Assembly: GCA_035282865.1 (NCBI GenBank)
Contig: DATEVB010000251.1
Coordinates: 1 to 8,036 of the forward strand
DNA length: 8,036 nt
Direction: 5' to 3'
Source: UBA4744 sp035282865
GTDB lineage: Bacteria > Actinomycetota > Acidimicrobiia > Spongiisociales > UBA4744
A program made the position numbers and the translations under genes. Positions within the stretch are counted from its first letter, which is position 1; every line of letters begins with the position of its first letter. Shown here piece after piece: positions 4,780 to 8,036 of the stretch. Under the pieces are notes generated by a model. The model ran no database searches and was not told the origin of the DNA. It saw nothing but the letters and a program-made list of their open reading frames with translations.

Positions 4780-7595
4780 GCGAGCACCTCGCGGAGGAAC
4801 TTGCCGGTATAGCTCTCCGGGACCTCGGCCACCTGTTCGGGAGTCCCTTCGGCGACGATCCGGCCCCCCTCCTCCCCACCTTCGGGGCCCAGATCGATGA
4901 TCCAGTCGGCCGTCTTGATGACATCGAGGTTGTGTTCGATCACCACCACCGTGTTGCCTGCGTCGACCAGTCGCTGCAGCACGCCGAGCAACTTGCGAAT
5001 GTCCTCGAAGTGGAGACCGGTGGTCGGCTCATCGAGGATGTAGAACGTCCGTCCGGTCGAACGTTTGCCCAATTCCGATGCCAGTTTGACCCGCTGCGCT
5101 TCGCCGCCCGAGAGGGTGGGGGCGGGCTGGCCCAGGCGCACGTAGCCGAGCCCGACGTCGTAGATGGTTTGGAGCACCCGAACGATCTTGGGCTGGTTTT
5201 CGAAGAAGGTGAGAGCTTCCTCCACCGACATCCCGAGCACGTCGGAAATGGTGTGACCCTTCCAAAGGACCTCGAGGGTCTCCCGGTTGTAGCGCTTGCC
5301 TTTGCACACCTCACACGGCACGTACACGTCGGGCAGGAAGTGCATCTCGATCTTGATGGTCCCGTCCCCTTTGCATGCTTCGCAGCGCCCGCCCTTGACG
5401 TTGAAAGAGAAACGGCCCGGTTGGTAGCCGCGCGTTCGGGCGTCGGGAGTCGAGGCGAAGAGCATCCGGACGTGGTCGAACACCTTGGTGTATGTGGCCG
5501 GGTTGGAGCGGGGGGTTCGACCGATCGGTGACTGGTCGATATTGATGACCTTGTCGATGTGCTCGACCCCAACGACTTTCTTGTGCCGTCCCGGCACCTC
5601 CCGCGACCGGTACAGGGCATGGTGGAGCGACTTGGAGAGGATCTCCTGTACCAGCGACGACTTGCCGGATCCGGACACACCGGTGACTGTGACGAACAGG
5701 CCGAGCGGGAAACGAACGTCGATCTCCTTGAGGTTGTTCTCGCTGGCTCCCAGCACCTCGATGCCACTGCCGTTCGGACCGCGCCGGGAGGCCGGCGTGG
5801 GGATAGTGCGCCGTCCGGCCAGATAGTCGCCGGTGAGCGAGGCCGGTTCGGCCAGCACCTCGGTGAGGGTTCCTTCGACGACGATCCGGCCGCCGTGCTC
5901 CCCGGCGCCCGGCCCGATGTCGATGATGTGATCGGCGGTGCGGATGGTCTCCTCGTCGTGTTCGACGACGATCAACGTGTTGCCGAGGTCCCGAAGCCGC
6001 AGCAGGGTCTCGATGAGCCGCCGGTTGTCACGTTGGTGGAGGCCGATCGACGGCTCGTCGAGAATGTAGAGCACCCCAACCAATCCCGAGCCGATCTGGG
6101 TGGCGAGACGGATACGCTGAGCCTCTCCCCCGGCCAGGCTGGCGGCGCCGCGGGCTAGGGTCAGATAATCGAGGCCCACGTCGAGGAGGAACTGCAGCCG
6201 GGCCCGGATCTCTTTGAGGACCCGCTCGGCGATCTTGAGCTGGCGGTCGGTCAGCTCGAGACCGGACAGGACGGCGGCTGCCCGGCCGAGCGGCAGCGAG
6301 GATATCTCGTGGATATTCTGGCCGTTGATGGTGACGGCCAGCGACGTGGGGTTGAGGCGGGCACCGCCACAGGCGTCGCAGGGGACCTCCCGCATGTACT
6401 CCTGGTAGTACTCGCGGGCCGAGTCGGAGGCGGCGTTCTCGTGCCGGCGGCTCAGGAACGGTACGGCTCCTTCGAAACTGGCCATGTACTGGCGTCTGCG
6501 CCCGAATCGGTTGACGTACGACACTTTGACCTGCTGATCGGCCATCCCGTACATCAAGGCTTCCCGGTGCCTTTCCGACAGATCCCGGTAGGAAGTCCCG
6601 GTTGAGAACCCGAGGTGTTCGGCCACCCCTTCGAGCACTCGTTGGTAGTACCGGCTGCGAGTTCCCGACCAGGGCAGAATGGCGCCCTGATCTATCGACA
6701 GGTCCTGGTTGGGGACGATCAAATCTGCGTCTACCTGGTAGCGAGTCCCGATCCCCGAGCACTCGGTACAGGCTCCGTACGGGCTGTTGAACGAGAAGTT
6801 GCGGGGCTGCAACTCTTCGAAGGAAAGACCGCAGTTGCTGCAGGCGAGATGCTGGCTGAAGGTGAGCGTCGGCCCGTCGACGATCTCAACGACCGCCACA
6901 CCTTCGGCCAAATGAAGAGCCGTCTCCAGCGAGTCGGAGAGACGCCGCTCGATCCCTTCCTTGCGGACCAACCGGTCGACCACCACCTCGATGGTGTGCT
7001 GGAAATACCGGTCGAGCTTGATCTCCTCGGTGAGTTCCCGCACCTCACCGTCGATGCGAGCCCGGGCGAACCCCTCGCGGGCTAATTCCTTGAGCAGGGA
7101 CTCGTACTCGCCTTTGCGGCCTCGCACCACCGGGGCCAGGACCTGAAAGCGCGTCTCCTCGTCCAGTTCGAGGATCTGATCGACGATTTGCTGGGGGGTC
7201 TGGCGGGCAACCGGCTCGCCGCAGTTCGGGCAGTGCGGTGTGCCGATGCGGGCAAAGAGCAGCCGTAGATAGTCGTGGATCTCGGTGACCGTCCCGACCG
7301 TGGATCGAGGGTTGCGACTGGCAGTCTTCTGGTCGATGGAGATGGCCGGTGAGAGCCCTTCGATGAAATCGACGTCGGGTTTGTCCATCTGCCCGAGGAA
7401 CTGGCGGGCGTAGGCCGAGAGGCTCTCGACGTAGCGACGCTGGCCCTCGGCGTAGATCGTGTCGAACGCCAGCGACGACTTCCCGGATCCCGAGATACCC
7501 GTGAACACGATCAATTGGTCGCGCGGCAGCTCGAGCGAGAGGTTCTTCAGGTTGTGCTCGCGGGCACCTCGAATAACGATGCGATCAGTGGACAT
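4776..7595 (-). CDS. uvrA: UvrABC excinuclease subunit A (ATP-binding damage recognition)
   Basis: Complete, 939 aa, the usual length of the family. UvrA dimers scan DNA, recognise distortions and load UvrB, using two ABC-type ATPase domains. Domain I has Walker A GISGSGKS (33-40), the signature SLAGGEAQR (486-494) and Walker B ILDEPS (511-516). Domain II has Walker A GVSGSGKS (639-646), then TLSGGEAQR and ILDEPTTGLH near the C-terminus. Zinc cysteines C252, C255, C276 and C279 lie in the first half and C738, C741, C761 and C764 in the second, the latter being the DNA-binding zinc finger. Further CxxC pairs (HCPNCG near 121 and PCDACGGARL) fit the additional zinc module of the family. The start is the ATG at 7595 (MSTDRIVIRGAREHNLKNL), where family similarity begins; the in-frame ATG at 7643 would add 16 unconserved residues. 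One oddity is that residue 488 is Ala where LSGGE has Ser. Confidence 0.98.
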   Translation of the reverse strand: MSTDRIVIRGAREHNLKNLSLELPRDQLIVFTGISGSGKSSLAFDTIYAEGQRRYVESLSAYARQFLGQMDKPDVDFIEGLSPAISIDQKTASRNPRSTVGTVTEIHDYLRLLFARIGTPHCPNCGEPVARQTPQQIVDQILELDEETRFQVLAPVVRGRKGEYESLLKELAREGFARARIDGEVRELTEEIKLDRYFQHTIEVVVDRLVRKEGIERRLSDSLETALHLAEGVAVVEIVDGPTLTFSQHLACSNCGLSFEELQPRNFSFNSPYGACTECSGIGTRYQVDADLIVPNQDLSIDQGAILPWSGTRSRYYQRVLEGVAEHLGFSTGTSYRDLSERHREALMYGMADQQVKVSYVNRFGRRRQYMASFEGAVPFLSRRHENAASDSAREYYQEYMREVPCDACGGARLNPTSLAVTINGQNIHEISSLPLGRAAAVLSGLELTDRQLKIAERVLKEIRARLQFLLDVGLDYLTLARGAASLAGGEAQRIRLATQIGSGLVGVLYILDEPSIGLHQRDNRRLIETLLRLRDLGNTLIVVEHDEETIRTADHIIDIGPGAGEHGGRIVVEGTLTEVLAEPASLTGDYLAGRRTIPTPASRRGPNGSGIEVLGASENNLKEIDVRFPLGLFVTVTGVSGSGKSSLVQEILSKSLHHALYRSREVPGRHKKVVGVEHIDKVINIDQSPIGRTPRSNPATYTKVFDHVRMLFASTPDARTRGYQPGRFSFNVKGGRCEACKGDGTIKIEMHFLPDVYVPCEVCKGKRYNRETLEVLWKGHTISDVLGMSVEEALTFFENQPKIVRVLQTIYDVGLGYVRLGQPAPTLSGGEAQRVKLASELGKRSTGRTFYILDEPTTGLHFEDIRKLLGVLQRLVDAGNTVVVIEHNLDVIKTADWIIDLGPEGGEEGGRIVAEGTPEQVAEVPESYTGKFLREVLA

Positions 7596-7620
7596 ACGTG
7601 CGTCAGACCTCGGACGCATG

Positions 7621-7637
7621 AGTGTAGTTGGAGGGTG
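7621..7637 (-). promoter_or_regulatory. uvrA: Candidate uvrA promoter element (TACACT with upstream CACCCTC)
   Basis: On the minus strand TACACT (7626-7621) could serve as a -10, giving a 5' leader of about 20 nt before the ATG at 7595. A weak GAGG (7611-7608) lies 12 nt from that ATG. CACCCTC (7637-7631) is 4 nt upstream of TACACT. TTGTCA (7643-7638) looks like a -35 but is only 11 bp from TACACT, too close for a normal promoter. I saw no LexA box in this spacer. Confidence 0.3.
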
Positions 7638-7661
7638 TGACAACGAGCTGAGGGGACGGTG

Positions 7662-8036
7662 CTAGCCGGTTGGTCTTGCTCTGAGTGCCCGGGCAGCTCC
7701 AACGGCTACGAGGGCCAGCGCTGGAACCGCGATTTGCACCGCCCAGCCGAGCGAGTTCAGCTGGGCTTCCGTCAATTGGATGCTGATCGTCGCGACCAGC
7801 GCCACCAGACTACCCAGCATCAACCAGGTGTCTTTGAGGTCCCTTCGCCGGGTGGCGAGGATGACCGCCGGAATCAGCAGAAGGGTCCAGTCGTACACAA
7901 CGGCGCGCGGGCTCATCCACAACGACAGCACCACGGAGAGGGCAAAGAGGCCGGTCAGGTCGGTGCGGTAATCCCTCCAATAGGCCCAGAACCAAACCAG
8001 GCCGCCGATCGCAGCCAGGATGGTCAGGACGACGAT
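7662..8036 (-). CDS. C-terminal part of a membrane protein, likely GT87/DUF2029-type glycosyltransferase (5' end beyond window)
   Basis: The reading frame is open from the right edge to the TAG at 7664-7662, giving 124 codons. Because it stays open through the edge (IVVLTILAAIGGLVWFWAYW...), the GTG at 7934 is an internal Val rather than a start. Hydrophobic helices lie at codons 1-20, 29-42, 49-61, 69-86 and 94-115 of the visible part, ending in a short basic tail (ALRARPTG). The segment SLWMSPRAVVYDWTLLLIPAVIL resembles the C-terminal 'sP...yDw.lll' region of GT87/DUF2029 polyprenyl-phosphate-mannose-dependent transferases. This is a partial match from memory, so the family is tentative. 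The gene lies 66 bp upstream of uvrA on the same strand, and no terminator hairpin is visible between them, so read-through into uvrA is possible. Confidence 0.7.
   Translation of the reverse strand: MVVLTILAAIGGLVWFWAYWRDYRTDLTGLFALSVVLSLWMSPRAVVYDWTLLLIPAVILATRRRDLKDTWLMLGSLVALVATISIQLTEAQLNSLGWAVQIAVPALALVAVGAARALRARPTG

Noticed and set aside
4491..5531. 346-codon plus-strand frame running from paralogue B into uvrA
   Set aside because: It overlaps paralogue B in another frame and is antisense to uvrA; its apparent regularity mirrors uvrA codons.
7596..7643. In-frame ATG at 7643 as uvrA start
   Set aside because: The extra residues are not conserved and would cover the candidate promoter; the family N-terminus begins at 7595.
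7621..7643. TTGTCA plus TACACT as a standard -35/-10 pair before uvrA
   Set aside because: The spacing is only 11 bp, far below the usual 16-18 bp, so only TACACT is kept as a weak -10.
1..8036. SOS/LexA boxes, tRNA or rRNA genes, CRISPR repeats, insertion-sequence ends
   Set aside because: Looked for by eye; no GAAC-N4-GTTC-type operator before uvrA or uvrC, no RNA gene, no regular repeat-spacer pattern and no transposase were seen.

Overview
The window is GC-rich and densely coded. It looks like chromosomal DNA of an actinomycete-like bacterium (Actinomycetota, possibly an Acidimicrobiia-type lineage). This placement is inferred from the style of UvrA and UvrC, the high GC content, the sparse Shine-Dalgarno sequences (several starts look leaderless), and the clustering of uvrA with uvrC, an arrangement I recall from other actinobacteria. 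No RNA gene, CRISPR array, insertion sequence or phage gene was seen.

Layout from left to right: (1) the N-terminal 367 codons of uvrC, minus strand, running off the left edge; (2) a 105-bp divergent spacer; (3) a 206-aa polytopic membrane protein of unknown function, plus strand; (4) a class I SAM-dependent methyltransferase, minus strand, convergent with (3), the two stop codons sharing one CTAG; (5) an approximately 80-bp divergent spacer; (6) and (7) two tandem, translationally coupled paralogous membrane proteins (about 367 and 358 aa), plus strand, which resemble GT-C-fold glycosyltransferases; (8) complete uvrA, minus strand, convergent with (7), the stops sharing CTAA; (9) a 66-bp spacer with a candidate uvrA promoter; (10) the C-terminal 124 codons of a further membrane protein, GT87/DUF2029-like, minus strand, running off the right edge.

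Two functions are interleaved. UvrA and UvrC are two of the three components of the UvrABC nucleotide-excision repair system: UvrA recognises damage and UvrC makes the incisions; UvrB is not in the window. The other genes are mostly membrane proteins, and three of them plausibly use lipid-linked sugars on the outer face of the membrane for glycolipid or glycopolymer synthesis. Nothing in the sequence links the two functions mechanistically; the neighbourhood probably reflects gene order rather than a joint pathway.

The most distinctive item is the coupled pair of divergent paralogues at 2603-4779, sharing the motifs GHDGQ, YRYRR, KDxYLL and GNNxxRxFAP. Lesser points are the LAGGE instead of LSGGE signature in the first ATPase domain of UvrA, a CACCCTC...TACACT element in front of both uvrA and uvrC, and two pairs of convergent genes with overlapping stop codons. 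I did not find clear evidence of a wholly new system.
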